DNA of 64,000 nt. It comes from Gloeobacter kilaueensis JS1. GTDB taxonomy: Bacteria > Cyanobacteriota > Cyanobacteriia > Gloeobacterales > Gloeobacteraceae. The DNA is taken from positions 2,170,001 to 2,234,000 of the forward strand of contig NC_022600.1 in assembly GCF_000484535.1 (NCBI RefSeq). The letters are read 5' to 3'. Made by a program: the position numbers and the translations under genes. Position 1 is the first letter of the stretch. Each line of letters opens with the position of its first letter. This document shows positions 23,483-33,560 of the stretch, piece by piece. The notes under the pieces are model-generated. The model had not been told where the DNA came from, did no database searches, and saw nothing but the letters and a program-made list of their open reading frames with translations.

Positions 23483-25918
23483 ATGCTCAAAGGACGGACC
23501 TGGGCAAAAAGGCTGCTGCAGGTGCTGGGCGCGCTGGGTGTGCTCGTGGTGCTGACTGGTGCCGGTGCGTACCTGTGGCTGCGCAGGAACCTGCCGGTGG
23601 TTGACGGAACTGTGCAGGTAAAAGGGATTACTGCAACGGTTACGATCAGCCGGGACCGCGATGCAGTACCCCACATCAAGGCAGCGACGGCTGCGGACGC
23701 CCTTTTTGGCCTGGGCTACGTCCACGCCCAGGACCGGCTCTGGCAGATGGAGTTCCAGCGCCGCATCGGCTGTGGCCGACTTTCAGAAATTTTGGGCGAG
23801 GCCACGCTTAAGACCGATCGCTTTTTGCGCACGGTTGGGCTTTGCCGGGCGGCGCAAACCGCCTGGCAGCGGCAACGACCGCAGATGAAACGGTTCATCG
23901 AAGCTTACGTGGCCGGGATCAACGCTTTTGTCGGCGCACACCACGGCGGGGAGCTGCCGGTCGAATTTACGCTGTTGGGCTTTGAACCCGAACCCTGGCA
24001 ACCAGTCGATGTTATGGTCTGGCAAAAAGTGCTTGCCCTCAACTTAAACGGTGCCGGCAGCGACGAACTGCTGCGCAGCCGCCTCATCGCCCGCGTCGGT
24101 ACCGAGCGCGCCGCGCAGCTATTTCCGGCCTACACCAGCGATGGACCGATTATCGTTTCTGCCGGCCCCGCGCAACCGGAGAAAAAACTCCCGACCCGTT
24201 TATCTGGACGGGTGAACCTGCCCGCCTACCGGCAACTCGTTGCCCAGATCCAGGACGTGCAGAAGCTGCTCGGCTCCGATCCGCTCGCCACCGGCAGCAA
24301 CAGCTGGGTCGTCTCCGGTCGCCATACCACTACCGGCAAACCGCTACTTGCCAACGACCCCCACCTGGGCACTCAGATCCCCTCGGTCTGGTACCTGGCC
24401 CACGTCGAAGGCGGCAACTTCGATGCCATCGGCGCTTCCTTTCCTGGCCTGCCCGGCTTTGCCATCGGCCACAATGCCCGGATCGCCTGGGGGGTGACCA
24501 ACCTCGAAGCGGACGTGCAGGATCTGTTTATCGAACAGCTCGATGCGAGCGGCAACCGCTACCGGCTGGGCAACCGCTGGCTGCCGCTGACTCGCATCGC
24601 TGAGCGGATCAAAGTCAAAGGGGCGGACGACACTGTGCTCACGGTCCGCCTGACAAGGCACGGTCCTTTGATCAGCGACGCCACCGGTACTGCCGGCAGT
24701 CAGGAACGGCCCCTCGCCCTGCGCTGGAGCGCCCTCGACGACGAGGACCGGACGATCGAAGCATTTTTGGAGCTTGCCACCGCCCAGAACTGGCAGGCGT
24801 TCACCCGCGCTCTCAGCCTCTACAACGCCCCGGCCCAGAATTTTATCTACGCCGACCGCGACGGGCATATCGGCTACCACGCCGCCGGGGCGATTCCGGT
24901 GCGGGCAGAGGGCGACGGGAGTGTACCCGTGCCCGGCTGGCAGGGGCGCTACGACTGGCAGCGCTACGTTCCCTTTGCCGGGCTGCCCCACACTTTTGAT
25001 CCGCCCGAGGGCTGGATCGTCACCGCCAACAACAAGCCGGTTCCCGACAGTTACCCGTACTTTCTGGGCAGCAACTGGGCACCGCCCTACCGGGCCGAAC
25101 GGATCGTAGAGCAGCTCCGCTCCCGCGCTCGCCTGTCCGCTGACGACATGGCTGCCCTGCAGATGGATACGACTTCTACCTTCACCCGCCGGATGCGTCC
25201 GCTGCTGGCCCGCGTTCTGCCCTTCGACGCACGCTCCAGGCAGGCCATCGCTGAGCTGGGGCGCTGGGATGGCCGTGCGGACGCCGAGAGCGCCGGAGCG
25301 AGCATCTTCTGGGCCTGGTACCTGCACATTCCCGCCGCGCTTTTTGCAGACGAGTTGGGAGCGGACCTGGCAAAGGAATACCTGCAGCGGGCGGGCACCC
25401 TGGGCAAGGCGATTCCGGCGATTCTCACAAGTTTTCCTGCCTGGTGCGACGACGTGCGCACTCCCGCCCGCGAAGATTGTCCAACGACACTGCAGCGCGC
25501 CCTGGCAGCAGGTCTGGCGGATATGGCCCACCGTCAAAGTAGCGACGATCCGGCCCGCTGGCGCTGGCAGCAGGTGCATCAAGCCATCTTTCCCCACAAC
25601 CCGTTCGACAAGGTGGCGGCCCTCAAACCGTTCTTCAGCCGGGCAATCGGCAACGGCGGCGACAGCTTTACGGTCAACGTCGCCACCGTGAGCGCCCTCG
25701 ATCCGTACAACCAGTACCACAGCCCTTCGTACCGCCAGATCGTCGATCTGTCCCGGCTGGACGCCTCGCGCTTTATGCACACCACCGGCCAGTCGGGCAA
25801 TGTCTTGAGCGAGCACTACGCCGATCTGATCGGGCCGTGGCAGCGCGGTACCTACCTGCCGATGCGGTTCACCGACGTTCAGAGTAAGGCAAAATTGGTC
25901 CTGGAGCCGGACAAGTAG
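23483..25918 (+). CDS. Penicillin acylase family N-terminal-nucleophile hydrolase
   Basis: 811 aa precursor of the S45 family, which cleaves amide bonds such as acyl-homoserine lactones or beta-lactam side chains. An N-terminal signal/anchor helix (LLQVLGALGVLVVLTGAGAY) leads into the alpha-chain with DRDAVPHIKAATAADALFGLGYVHAQDRLWQM. Self-cleavage is expected before S272 in TGSNSWVVSG, which becomes the catalytic N-terminal Ser of the beta-chain. The downstream NDPHLGTQIPSVWY and GFAIGHNARIAWGVTN are family hallmarks. Periplasmic or membrane-bound. The substrate is not predictable. Confidence 0.93.
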   Translation: MLKGRTWAKRLLQVLGALGVLVVLTGAGAYLWLRRNLPVVDGTVQVKGITATVTISRDRDAVPHIKAATAADALFGLGYVHAQDRLWQMEFQRRIGCGRLSEILGEATLKTDRFLRTVGLCRAAQTAWQRQRPQMKRFIEAYVAGINAFVGAHHGGELPVEFTLLGFEPEPWQPVDVMVWQKVLALNLNGAGSDELLRSRLIARVGTERAAQLFPAYTSDGPIIVSAGPAQPEKKLPTRLSGRVNLPAYRQLVAQIQDVQKLLGSDPLATGSNSWVVSGRHTTTGKPLLANDPHLGTQIPSVWYLAHVEGGNFDAIGASFPGLPGFAIGHNARIAWGVTNLEADVQDLFIEQLDASGNRYRLGNRWLPLTRIAERIKVKGADDTVLTVRLTRHGPLISDATGTAGSQERPLALRWSALDDEDRTIEAFLELATAQNWQAFTRALSLYNAPAQNFIYADRDGHIGYHAAGAIPVRAEGDGSVPVPGWQGRYDWQRYVPFAGLPHTFDPPEGWIVTANNKPVPDSYPYFLGSNWAPPYRAERIVEQLRSRARLSADDMAALQMDTTSTFTRRMRPLLARVLPFDARSRQAIAELGRWDGRADAESAGASIFWAWYLHIPAALFADELGADLAKEYLQRAGTLGKAIPAILTSFPAWCDDVRTPAREDCPTTLQRALAAGLADMAHRQSSDDPARWRWQQVHQAIFPHNPFDKVAALKPFFSRAIGNGGDSFTVNVATVSALDPYNQYHSPSYRQIVDLSRLDASRFMHTTGQSGNVLSEHYADLIGPWQRGTYLPMRFTDVQSKAKLVLEPDK

Positions 25919-25932
25919 AGAGGAAGGCCGCC

Positions 25933-26475
25933 ATGTCGCGCTACGCCCAGATCTGCAACGCTCTTAAAAAAACGCGCCAGGACTATATCCAGTACCGCCG
26001 GGAATGCGCCCAGTTTCTGGTGAAGTTGATCGAAGGGTTGATTGGCTACCTGGAGTGTCCGCCCCAGGAAGTCACCTTCTTCAAGGTCCACGCCGAGAAG
26101 TACGTGCCGACGACGCTGGCGGACGCACTGCAGTTGCACGCCGACACCTACCTCTATCTGGGCTTGGGGATCAACCTCTACGAAGATCTCGCAGCGGTGC
26201 GCAGCGACGACCCGGAGGTGCAGAAGGCAAAGCCGCCCCGCCCCTTTCTGTGCGCCTGCATGGTCAAAAAAATAGACGGAGGCTTTTATTTCAAGATCAA
26301 GCACATCGACGAAGAATTTACCGTCGATCCGACCAGGCCGGAAGACTTTGAGGCGGTCTACGCTTCGGTCTTCAGCAACCTGCTCGCTGAACTCGACTCG
26401 CACCTGCAGAGCTTCCTCAACCGCACCAGCGAGCGCAACCGCATCGGCTTCGACGTGGGCCGCGACGAAGAATAA
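25933..26475 (+). CDS. Unknown protein between acylase and peptidase genes
   Basis: 180 aa, no signal peptide or membrane helix; a helical N-terminus (RYAQICNALKKTRQDYIQYR) and a mixed alpha/beta core with KVHAEKYVPTTLADALQLH, ADTYLYLGLGINLYEDL and GGFYFKIKHIDEEFTVDP. It begins 14 bases after the acylase stop on the same strand with GAGAGGAAGG as ribosome site, so probably co-transcribed. I do not recognise the family. The high sequence regularity and codon use make it a real gene. Confidence 0.65.
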   Translation: MSRYAQICNALKKTRQDYIQYRRECAQFLVKLIEGLIGYLECPPQEVTFFKVHAEKYVPTTLADALQLHADTYLYLGLGINLYEDLAAVRSDDPEVQKAKPPRPFLCACMVKKIDGGFYFKIKHIDEEFTVDPTRPEDFEAVYASVFSNLLAELDSHLQSFLNRTSERNRIGFDVGRDEE

Positions 26476-26555
26476 AAAGCGGTTCGCCCTGAGCAGGTCC
26501 GGCCCGCCCGCCCCTGGTATCGTGTACAGGTTTGCAAACAACAGGAGTGCTGAGC

Positions 26556-28670
26556 GTGCGCAACTGGGGGTCGTGGGGTGTGCTTTTTGGAGTGTGCATT
26601 TCGATCGCGGCGGTGCAGGCGGCTCCGCTGCGCCCGCTGCAGCTCGGCGATCTGCAGCAGTTGCGCGAGGTGAGCGAGCCGGAGTTTTCGCCGGAAGGCA
26701 ACTGGGTCGCCTACGCGGTAAAGCGGCCCGACTTTGCTGCCGACGAAAACGACAGCGACATCTGGATGAGCCGCTGGGATGGTTCTGAGAAGTTGCGCCT
26801 CACGACTTCGAGCGCCAGCGAGCACACGCCGCGCTGGAGTCCGGATGGCCGGTACCTGGGCTTTCTGGCGGATCGGCCCGACAAGACAGACGACAAGGAC
26901 GACAAGGACCAGGGCGATCAGCTCTGGCTGCTCAACCGCACCGGCGGCGAGGCTGAGAAGATCACAAGCTTCAAAGGCGGAGTGGTCGATTACGTCTGGT
27001 CGCCCGACAGCCGCAAACTGGCGCTCATCGTCGAAGATCCGGACCCGCAGGTAGAAGAAGAGACCGTCGAGATCCAGACCAACCCGACGGCAGGGGACAG
27101 CAAAAAAAACGTCCAGCTAAAAAAGACAAAGACGCCAAAGCCCATCGTCATCGACCGCTTTCAGTTCAAGCAGGACGAGGACGGCTATCTGGTCCACCGC
27201 CGCAAGCACCTTTATCTATTTGATCTGGCGACGCGCCAGGCGATGCTGCTTACGCCCGGCGACTACGACGAGCGCCTGCCCGCCTGGTCCCCCGACAGCA
27301 AGCAGATCGTCTTTGTGAGCAAGCGCCGGGCAGAGGCAGATCGTGACAACAACTGGGATCTCTATCTCATCGAGGCCAAAGCGGGAGCAAAACCCCGGCA
27401 GCTCACCGATTTTGCCGGTCCCGACAACGACCCGGACTACGAGAGCCGTCCCGCCTGGAGTCCGGATGGCCGCCAGATCGCCTACCTGCAGGGCGGGCCT
27501 TTGAAGTTGATTGGCTACGCTGTCCACGCCCTGGCAGTGATCCCGGCGGCGGGCGGCACGCCGCGCCTGCTCAGTGCAAATCTCGATCGCAACGTCCAGC
27601 ATCCCAGCTGGAGTGCGGATGGGCGCTCGATCCGCTTCATCGTCGAGGACGACCGGACCGGTTATCTAGCCAGTGTGCCGGTGGCCGGAGGAGCGATCAG
27701 CCCTCTTACGAGCGGACGCCAGATGGTCGAAGAGTTTAGCGCCGCAACCAGTGGCCGGATCGCGATTGTTGCCAGTACGGCTTCGACCCTGCCGGAGGTC
27801 TTTGCCCTCGAAGGCGGCAAACAGTTGCCCCTCAGCCGCCAGAACGACGACTGGCTCGCCACGGTTCAGCTTGCGCCGGTGAGCGAAATCGATTTTCCGA
27901 GCAAGGACGGCACCGTTATCCACGGCTTTCTGGTCAAACCCCCCGGCTATCAATCTGGCCGCAAGTACCCGGCCCTCCTGCGCATTCACGGTGGGCCGGT
28001 GGGCCAGTTCGGCAACAGCTTTTCTTTTGAGTGGCAGTGGCTCGCCGCCAACGGTTACGCCGTCGTCGCCGCCAACCCGCGCGGTTCATCGGGGCGGGGT
28101 GAAGTGTTCTCGAAGGCGATTTACGCCGACTGGGGCCACCTGGACGCCCAGGATGTCCTTGCTGCGGTCGATTATGCCGTCGCTGGAGGTATCGCCGATC
28201 CCGAGCGTTTGGGCATCGGCGGCTGGAGCTACGGCGGGATGCTCACCAACTACACGATCGCTCAGGATAGGCGCTTCAAAGCGGCGATTAGCGGTGCCAG
28301 TATCGCCAATATCCTCTCCGGCTACGGCACCGATCAGTACATCCGCGACTACGAAACGGAACTGAGCACCCCCTGGCGTAACCTCGAAGGCTGGATGAAA
28401 ATTTCTTTCCCCTTCTTCCACGCCGATCGGATTGCAACACCGACGTTGTTTTTGTGCGGCGAGAAGGACTTCAACGTGCCGCTCCTCAATTCTGAGCAGA
28501 TGTACCAGGCCCTACGCAGTCTGGGCCTCGATACCCAGCTTGTGATCTATCCGGGTCAGCACCACGGCATCAGCAAGCCCAGCTACCGCCGCGACCGGCT
28601 CGAACGCTACGTCGCCTGGTACGACCGCTTCTTAAAATCAAAAACGACCGGAACGACCGCGAGCCGCTAA
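26556..28670 (+). CDS. Secreted S9 family prolyl-oligopeptidase-like peptidase
   Basis: About 704 aa. An N-terminal signal peptide is present (VLFGVCISIAAVQA). A WD40-like/TolB-type beta-propeller covers about 30-440, with repeats such as PRWSPDGRYLGF, PAWSPDSKQIVF, PAWSPDGRQIAY and PSWSADGRSIRF. The C-terminal alpha/beta hydrolase domain has catalytic Ser in GGWSYGGM, Asp in GEKDFNVP and His in GQHHGI; all three are intact. I prefer GTG at 26556 because AGGAG (26543-26547) is 8 bases upstream. Its TAA overlaps the stop codon of the convergent 70-aa gene. Confidence 0.92.
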   Translation: MRNWGSWGVLFGVCISIAAVQAAPLRPLQLGDLQQLREVSEPEFSPEGNWVAYAVKRPDFAADENDSDIWMSRWDGSEKLRLTTSSASEHTPRWSPDGRYLGFLADRPDKTDDKDDKDQGDQLWLLNRTGGEAEKITSFKGGVVDYVWSPDSRKLALIVEDPDPQVEEETVEIQTNPTAGDSKKNVQLKKTKTPKPIVIDRFQFKQDEDGYLVHRRKHLYLFDLATRQAMLLTPGDYDERLPAWSPDSKQIVFVSKRRAEADRDNNWDLYLIEAKAGAKPRQLTDFAGPDNDPDYESRPAWSPDGRQIAYLQGGPLKLIGYAVHALAVIPAAGGTPRLLSANLDRNVQHPSWSADGRSIRFIVEDDRTGYLASVPVAGGAISPLTSGRQMVEEFSAATSGRIAIVASTASTLPEVFALEGGKQLPLSRQNDDWLATVQLAPVSEIDFPSKDGTVIHGFLVKPPGYQSGRKYPALLRIHGGPVGQFGNSFSFEWQWLAANGYAVVAANPRGSSGRGEVFSKAIYADWGHLDAQDVLAAVDYAVAGGIADPERLGIGGWSYGGMLTNYTIAQDRRFKAAISGASIANILSGYGTDQYIRDYETELSTPWRNLEGWMKISFPFFHADRIATPTLFLCGEKDFNVPLLNSEQMYQALRSLGLDTQLVIYPGQHHGISKPSYRRDRLERYVAWYDRFLKSKTTGTTASR

Positions 28671-28879
28671 CTCCCGTTGCGGTAATGGGCATCGACCCAG
28701 CAGCGCGGCAGAGGTTCATCGGAAGGAAAGACCAGTTCGGCTTTGGCGTAGGCGCGGGCTTCCTGTTCCTCTTGCCCGGCCTGGAGCTGGCCCTGGATGT
28801 GGGACGCACTCGGAGCAATCAGTTCGTCGATCGCGAGCACTTCGATCAGATCGTCGGTCCCTCGATGCTTCAGCAACAT
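28667..28879 (-). CDS. Small conserved cyanobacterial protein
   Basis: 70 aa, MLLKHRGTDDLIEVLAIDEL at the start and FPSDEPLPRCWVDAHYR at the end. I recall very similar short proteins in many cyanobacteria, with the invariant FPS-x-EPLPRCW tail; function unknown. It lies 25 bases downstream of nothing on its own strand but next to ndhH (same strand, upstream is non-coding). Its stop overlaps that of the S9 peptidase gene. Confidence 0.75.
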   Translation of the reverse strand: MLLKHRGTDDLIEVLAIDELIAPSASHIQGQLQAGQEEQEARAYAKAELVFPSDEPLPRCWVDAHYRNGS

Positions 28880-28904
28880 ACAATTTTTCTCCTGATAGTG
28901 ACGC

Positions 28905-30089
28905 TCAGCGGTCCACCGAGCCCATGATGATGTCGATCGAACCCAGGATGACGATCAAGTCGGCCACCTTCGCCCCCTGCAGCAGGTAGGGCAACACGGC
29001 CAGATTGACAAAATCCGGTGGCCGAATCTTCCAGCGCCAGGGGTTGGTCTGGTCGTTGCCGATGAGGTAGACGCCCATCTCACCCTTGGCCTCCTCGATG
29101 CGGGCATAGGCTTCGCCGGTGGGCAGTTTGAAGGTGGGCGACGATTTTCTGCCGATGAACTGGTAATCGAAGCTGTTCCACTCGGATTTGGGACCTTCCG
29201 CCAGCCGGCGGGCCTCCAGTTGCTCAAAGGGACCGCCCGGTAGCCTGTCGAGGGCCTGCAGGACGATCTTGACCGACTCGCGCATCTCCTTCATCCGCAC
29301 CAGATAGCGGGCCAGACAGTCCCCTGCCGTCTCCCAGGCCACCTCGAAGTCAAATTCGTCGTAGACCTCGTAGGGGTCCACCTTGCGCAGGTCCCACTGG
29401 ACGCCGGAGGCGCGCAGCATCGGACCGGACAGCCCCCAGTTGATCGCCTCCTCGCGGCCAATCACCCCGATATTTTCGACCCGCCGCCGGAAGATCGGGT
29501 TGTTGGTGATGAGCCGCTCGTACTCGTCTACTTTGGCCGGAAAGTACTCGCAAAAATCGCGGCACTTGTCTACCCAGCCGTAGGGCAGATCGACTGTCAC
29601 CCCCCCGACGCGAAAGTAGTTGTTGCCGATCATCCGCAGTCCCGTGGCCGCCTCGAACAGGTCGTAGATCATCTCCCGTTCGCGGAAAATATAGAAGAAG
29701 GGCGACTGGGCACCGAGGTCGGCCATAAACGGACCCAGCCACATCAGGTGGTTGGCGATCCGCGACAGCTCGATCATGATCACACGAATGTAGCGCGCCC
29801 GCTTCGGTACATCGATCCCGGCCAGCACCTCGGGAGCGGCAATTGTCACCGCCTCGTTCATCATCGCCGCCGTATAGTCCCAGCGCGAGACGTAGGGCAA
29901 GAACATAATCACCGTGCGGTTCTCGGCGATCTTTTCCATGCCCCGGTGCAGATAGCCAATCACCGGTCGGCAATCGACGATATTCTCGCCGTCGAGGGTG
30001 ACGATCAGCCGCAGCACGCCGTGGGTCGAAGGATGGTGCGGACCCATGTTGATCACCATCTGGTCGGTGCGCGTCTCGATCGAAGTCAT
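28905..30089 (-). CDS. ndhH: NAD(P)H-quinone oxidoreductase subunit H
   Basis: 394 aa, homologue of the 49-kDa subunit of complex I (NuoD). Part of the peripheral arm of cyanobacterial NDH-1, used in respiration and cyclic electron flow. Hallmarks: [21 protein letters not shown] at the N-terminus (20-residue part of the quinone-site loop), [26 protein letters not shown] and the C-terminal [12 protein letters not shown]. Unlike many cyanobacteria it is not next to other ndh subunits on its own strand, but ndhK-ndhJ lie 1.4 kb away across a methyltransferase gene. Confidence 0.97.
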   Translation of the reverse strand: MTSIETRTDQMVINMGPHHPSTHGVLRLIVTLDGENIVDCRPVIGYLHRGMEKIAENRTVIMFLPYVSRWDYTAAMMNEAVTIAAPEVLAGIDVPKRARYIRVIMIELSRIANHLMWLGPFMADLGAQSPFFYIFREREMIYDLFEAATGLRMIGNNYFRVGGVTVDLPYGWVDKCRDFCEYFPAKVDEYERLITNNPIFRRRVENIGVIGREEAINWGLSGPMLRASGVQWDLRKVDPYEVYDEFDFEVAWETAGDCLARYLVRMKEMRESVKIVLQALDRLPGGPFEQLEARRLAEGPKSEWNSFDYQFIGRKSSPTFKLPTGEAYARIEEAKGEMGVYLIGNDQTNPWRWKIRPPDFVNLAVLPYLLQGAKVADLIVILGSIDIIMGSVDR

Positions 30090-30170
30090 GGCGAGCCTTC
30101 TGGCAGCGGCACACTCATGCTAGTCGCGGGCTATGGCAGCGCAATGTACCTGCGGGGGGATTGCGGCGAA

Positions 30171-31334
30171 TTACAGCTGCGCAGTCAGACCGCGCAACCC
30201 TGCCTCCTTCTCATCCACGTTCTTGCTGAGGACAAGTACGCCAAATTCACCGAGGCCATCGGGTTTGACCAGTTGCTGGAGCGCCTCCCGGCGGCGCAGC
30301 CGCTCCTGCAGTTGCTCGTAGCTGGTAGGGGTGCCCAGGGCTGCGAGCCGCTCTCCCAGCCCCAGAGCCCAGAGAAAAAAATTCTGCCGGGTAAAGCCTA
30401 CGGTCCGCAATCCAAGCGCTTCCGCCTGCTGGGTGAGGGCAGTGAAATCGACGTGGCTCGTCAGATCCTGGCTGCCGATGTGCCTGTAGGGATCGGCCTG
30501 GAGGGTGTGGCGGTAGTAGCACTGGAGGGTGCCCTCCGAGCGCACCGGCCTGTAGTACTGATTGGCGGTGTAGCCGTAATCGATAATCAGGACAAAGCCC
30601 CGTCTCAGGACGCGCTCCACTTCGGTGAGCCAGTCGAGGGCTGCCAGGTTGATCTCACTTGTAAAGCCATCGGGTAAATCTTCGACTCGCAGACCCAGGG
30701 CGTTTAGATGGGCTTCCAGACGGGGCGTCGATGGCGGCGCGAGCACCGGGCGAAAGCCGTGCCCGTCCTCGCTCACCTCCACAAAGACCTCCTGCAACTG
30801 TCCGTTTTCTACACAAAAGCGATGCACCGGCAGGGCGTCGAGCAGTTCGTTGCAAAAGAGCACGCCGGTGATCGCTTGCTCTTCGATCGCCTCCAGCGAC
30901 TGCCAGCGGACATCGAACGCACGGAGCCGCTTTTTTTGTTGAGCAGCGAGCGTCCCTGAGCGCTCGATGAGCGTGTAGCGCAGCCCAGCCCCCATCGCCG
31001 GTGCCTGGGCGTGGATGTACTCTAAGATGTCGGCGGCAAGCAGTCCCTGGCCCGCTCCTATCTCCACCAGATCGAACGGTTCCGGCTCTGCGAGCCGCTG
31101 CCAGATCTCGACAAATTGCACCGCCAGCAGTTCGCCAAAATCCGGCCCCAGGTGCGGTGCCGTGTAGTAGTCGCCCCCGGCCCCAATCGCCTCGGCTGGA
31201 CGGCTGTAGTAGCCGTAGCGGGGGTGGTAGAGGGCGAGGTCCATAAATACCGCAAAGCTGATCCGCTTTTGCGGACTGGCAGCTATCCGTTTGCCCATCA
31301 CCTGCTCAAGGGGAGATGCACTGTTTTCGCCCAT
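30171..31334 (-). CDS. MidA/NDUFAF7-like SAM-dependent methyltransferase
   Basis: 387 aa of the COG1565 family. Motifs: [56 protein letters not shown] (SAM-binding loop) and [10 protein letters not shown]. In mitochondria the homologue NDUFAF7 dimethylates an arginine of the complex I subunit NDUFS2, the counterpart of NdhH. Its position directly upstream of and on the same strand as ndhH, and divergent from ndhK-ndhJ, makes a role in NDH-1 assembly an attractive inference. Start ATG at 31334; an internal ATG at 31298 is possible. Confidence 0.88.
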   Translation of the reverse strand: MGENSASPLEQVMGKRIAASPQKRISFAVFMDLALYHPRYGYYSRPAEAIGAGGDYYTAPHLGPDFGELLAVQFVEIWQRLAEPEPFDLVEIGAGQGLLAADILEYIHAQAPAMGAGLRYTLIERSGTLAAQQKKRLRAFDVRWQSLEAIEEQAITGVLFCNELLDALPVHRFCVENGQLQEVFVEVSEDGHGFRPVLAPPSTPRLEAHLNALGLRVEDLPDGFTSEINLAALDWLTEVERVLRRGFVLIIDYGYTANQYYRPVRSEGTLQCYYRHTLQADPYRHIGSQDLTSHVDFTALTQQAEALGLRTVGFTRQNFFLWALGLGERLAALGTPTSYEQLQERLRRREALQQLVKPDGLGEFGVLVLSKNVDEKEAGLRGLTAQL

Positions 31335-31509
31335 GAGATGTATTGAAGTGGACCGCCGTGCTGCGGTACTTCCGCCCAGAGAAAGATTGCGCTCCGGTGA
31401 CGCCCCTGGCCGGCAAATACCCCGATGGTTAGAGGCTGATCATTTACTAGAAAACTTAGAGTGTGGGCACTCTCCGGCGGTGCCTCCGCCGGGAAATTTA
31501 CGGGAAACG

Positions 31510-32238
31510 ATGGACGAAAAGCTTCAGCAGATGATGTATCCACCTGAGTTACCGGAAATTACTTCCGAGCTCAGCAACAATGTTGTCCTCACGACGCTCA
31601 ACGACCTGTACAACTGGGCGCGGCTCTCCAGCGTCTGGCCCCTGATGTACGGCACCGCCTGCTGCTTTATCGAGTTCGCCGCCCTCATCGGGGCGCGCTT
31701 CGACTTTGATCGCTTCGGTCTGGTGCCCCGTAGCTCGCCCCGGCAGGCGGACCTCATCATCACTGCCGGAACGATCACGACCAAATTTTCCGATGTGCTG
31801 GTGCAGCTCTACCAGCAGATGCCCGAACCCAAGTACGTGATCGCCATGGGTGCCTGCACGATCACCGGCGGCATGTTCTCCGCCGACTCCTACACCGCCG
31901 TGCGGGGGGTGGACAAACTGATCCCGGTCGATGTCTACCTGCCCGGTTGCCCGCCCCGTCCCGAAGCGATCTTCGATGCGATCATCAAACTGCGCAAAAA
32001 AATGGGGGCAGAAGATTTTCGCGAGCGGGGCAACCACCAGAACCAGACCCACCGCTACTACACCCTCAGCCACAATCTCAAGGCGATCCCGGACGTGCTC
32101 GACAAAGAGTACCTGCGCATGGAAAGCCGCCAGCAGATGCCGCCCGCCATCGCCGCCGCCCTCGAAATGCAGCAGGCTCTGGATGTCAGCCGCCCACCTC
32201 TAGAACTGGAGAACCGCGATGGAAACACCGCCCGCTGA
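31510..32238 (+). CDS. ndhK: NAD(P)H-quinone oxidoreductase subunit K
   Basis: 242 aa, homologue of the PSST/NuoB subunit that carries the terminal [4Fe-4S] cluster N2. Cluster cysteines: [10 protein letters not shown] (two Cys), [12 protein letters not shown] and [10 protein letters not shown]. The frame is open 73 codons upstream, but the ATG at 31510 (GGGAAACG upstream) gives the expected N-terminus before [20 protein letters not shown]. It overlaps ndhJ by 20 bases. The usual upstream partner ndhC is not present here; a divergent methyltransferase gene takes its place. Confidence 0.96.
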   Translation: MDEKLQQMMYPPELPEITSELSNNVVLTTLNDLYNWARLSSVWPLMYGTACCFIEFAALIGARFDFDRFGLVPRSSPRQADLIITAGTITTKFSDVLVQLYQQMPEPKYVIAMGACTITGGMFSADSYTAVRGVDKLIPVDVYLPGCPPRPEAIFDAIIKLRKKMGAEDFRERGNHQNQTHRYYTLSHNLKAIPDVLDKEYLRMESRQQMPPAIAAALEMQQALDVSRPPLELENRDGNTAR

Positions 32239-32737
32239 AAATACAGCGATCGAACCGGTCCAGCCCGGCCCGTACACGCTCCTGCTTCAGCAGCAAAACC
32301 TGAGCGCTGAATTTTTGGGCTACGGCCAGGACAAAGTCGAAATGATCAGCGTCGCCCCCCAGGATCTGCTGCAGGTTGCAAAGGCCCTGCGCGAAGCCGG
32401 GTTCAACTACCTGCGGCTGCAGTGCGGCTACGACGAGGGGGCAGGCGAAAGGCTCGTGAGCGTCTACCAGCTCACCCAGGTGGGCGACAATCTGCGCACG
32501 CCCCCCGAGGTGCGGCTGAAGGTCTTCTTGCCCCGCGACAACCCGAGGGTGCCCTCGGTCTATTGGCTCTGGAAGGCGGCGGACTGGCAGGAGCGCGAGT
32601 CGTTCGACATGTTCGGCATCGTCTACGAGGGCCATCCCAACTTGATCCGTATCCTGAGCCAGGAAGATGTCATGGGCTGGCCCCTGCGCAAGGACTACGT
32701 CACCCCGGATCTCTACGAGTTGCAGGACGCCTACTGA
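32219..32737 (+). CDS. ndhJ: NAD(P)H-quinone oxidoreductase subunit J
   Basis: 172 aa, homologue of the 30-kDa/NuoC subunit of the NDH-1 peripheral arm. The family signature is in the C-terminal half: [36 protein letters not shown] and [16 protein letters not shown]. Overlaps ndhK by 20 bases, so translationally coupled, and overlaps the convergent DUF3618-like gene by 7 bases at the 3' end. Confidence 0.96.
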   Translation: METPPAENTAIEPVQPGPYTLLLQQQNLSAEFLGYGQDKVEMISVAPQDLLQVAKALREAGFNYLRLQCGYDEGAGERLVSVYQLTQVGDNLRTPPEVRLKVFLPRDNPRVPSVYWLWKAADWQERESFDMFGIVYEGHPNLIRILSQEDVMGWPLRKDYVTPDLYELQDAY

Positions 32738-33186
32738 GCGTCCGGCTGGCGCGGGTCATCGAAGAAGCGCTTTGCCAGGTACTGTGCTCCTTCGCGGAGC
32801 ACCGTCGTGGCGACATTGGTGAGCACGGTGGCCACCAGGGTGTTCTGCCCCGTCTGCTTGATCAGCTCTGCTTCGCGGCGCGTGGGCGTTGCCCCCGGTT
32901 TCGCCGGGCGGTTGCTGCGGCTGGGGCGACCACCTGGCAGGGCAAAACCCGCGACGATCCCTGCTGCCGCTGCCAGAGCAACGGCCTGATAAGGGTAGCG
33001 GTAGAGCCACAGCTGCCAGCTCATATTGGCGCGTAGCTGCTGCTGCAACAGGGCGGTCGTCTGGGAGATCTGGGCGCGGGTGCGCCGGATTTCCCGCTCG
33101 GCGGGCAACTGCTCGGCCTCACTCACGCTACTGGCCGCTTTGATGTCGTCGCGGTCCTGTCGGGTTATTGCTTGCGTGTCAGCCAT
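32731..33186 (-). CDS. DUF3618-like membrane protein
   Basis: 151 aa. An N-terminal charged helical segment with [20 protein letters not shown] matches the DUF3618 pattern. One membrane helix ([18 protein letters not shown], about 66-83) and a basic linker ([12 protein letters not shown]) follow, then an amphipathic tail. Third gene of a tight three-gene operon (overlaps the holin-like gene by 22 bases). The arrangement resembles the yqjD-yqjE-yqjK stress genes of enterobacteria. Confidence 0.7.
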   Translation of the reverse strand: MADTQAITRQDRDDIKAASSVSEAEQLPAEREIRRTRAQISQTTALLQQQLRANMSWQLWLYRYPYQAVALAAAAGIVAGFALPGGRPSRSNRPAKPGATPTRREAELIKQTGQNTLVATVLTNVATTVLREGAQYLAKRFFDDPRQPDAQ

Positions 33187-33548
33187 GCGATCGTCTCCTG
33201 GGTTTCTTCGCGGGTGCGGATAGCCGGTTCGATATTCTGGATGCGGCGCAGCGACAACAGCGCCAGAAGGCCGCCACCGCCTAAAAAGACGACGGCGACG
33301 ATCAAACTGGCCAGCCAGGGAGCAAGCCAGATTTCAAGAGCGTGCATCAGCGTGACGCCGATAAAAGCAAGGCCAAGAATGGCAAGGATGCCCCCAGCCG
33401 CAATGCCGACCGACTGCACAGCGAACTGCTTGCCGTCTGAAACCATTTCCTGATAAGCGAGGCGCAGGTGGGCAGCGAGCAACTGTTCCATCTGAGCAAT
33501 GAGCTGAGAGAGCAGACTGCCGACATTTGTCTCGGTGTAGCGTTGCAT
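33165..33548 (-). CDS. Phage_holin_3_6 / YqjE-like membrane protein
   Basis: 127 aa with an amphipathic N-terminal helix (LLSQLIAQMEQLLAAHLRLA), then two strong membrane helices (about 46-68, GIAAGGILAILGLAFIGVTL; about 75-100, SLIVAVVFLGGGGLLALLSL) and a charged C-tail. This is the layout of the holin-superfamily YqjE group, which are cellular, not phage, proteins. Middle gene of the operon; 12 bases after the DUF883-like gene. Confidence 0.75.
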   Translation of the reverse strand: MQRYTETNVGSLLSQLIAQMEQLLAAHLRLAYQEMVSDGKQFAVQSVGIAAGGILAILGLAFIGVTLMHALEIWLAPWLASLIVAVVFLGGGGLLALLSLRRIQNIEPAIRTREETQETIAWLTRKQ

Positions 33549-33560
33549 TGCGCTCTCCTG

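Noticed and set aside
24344-25816. Long - strand open frame (490 codons) opposite the penicillin acylase gene
   Set aside because: Shadow frame typical of high-GC coding DNA; the + strand protein has clear family motifs throughout. The same applies to long antisense frames opposite topA, the M28 peptidase, recG and dnaK.
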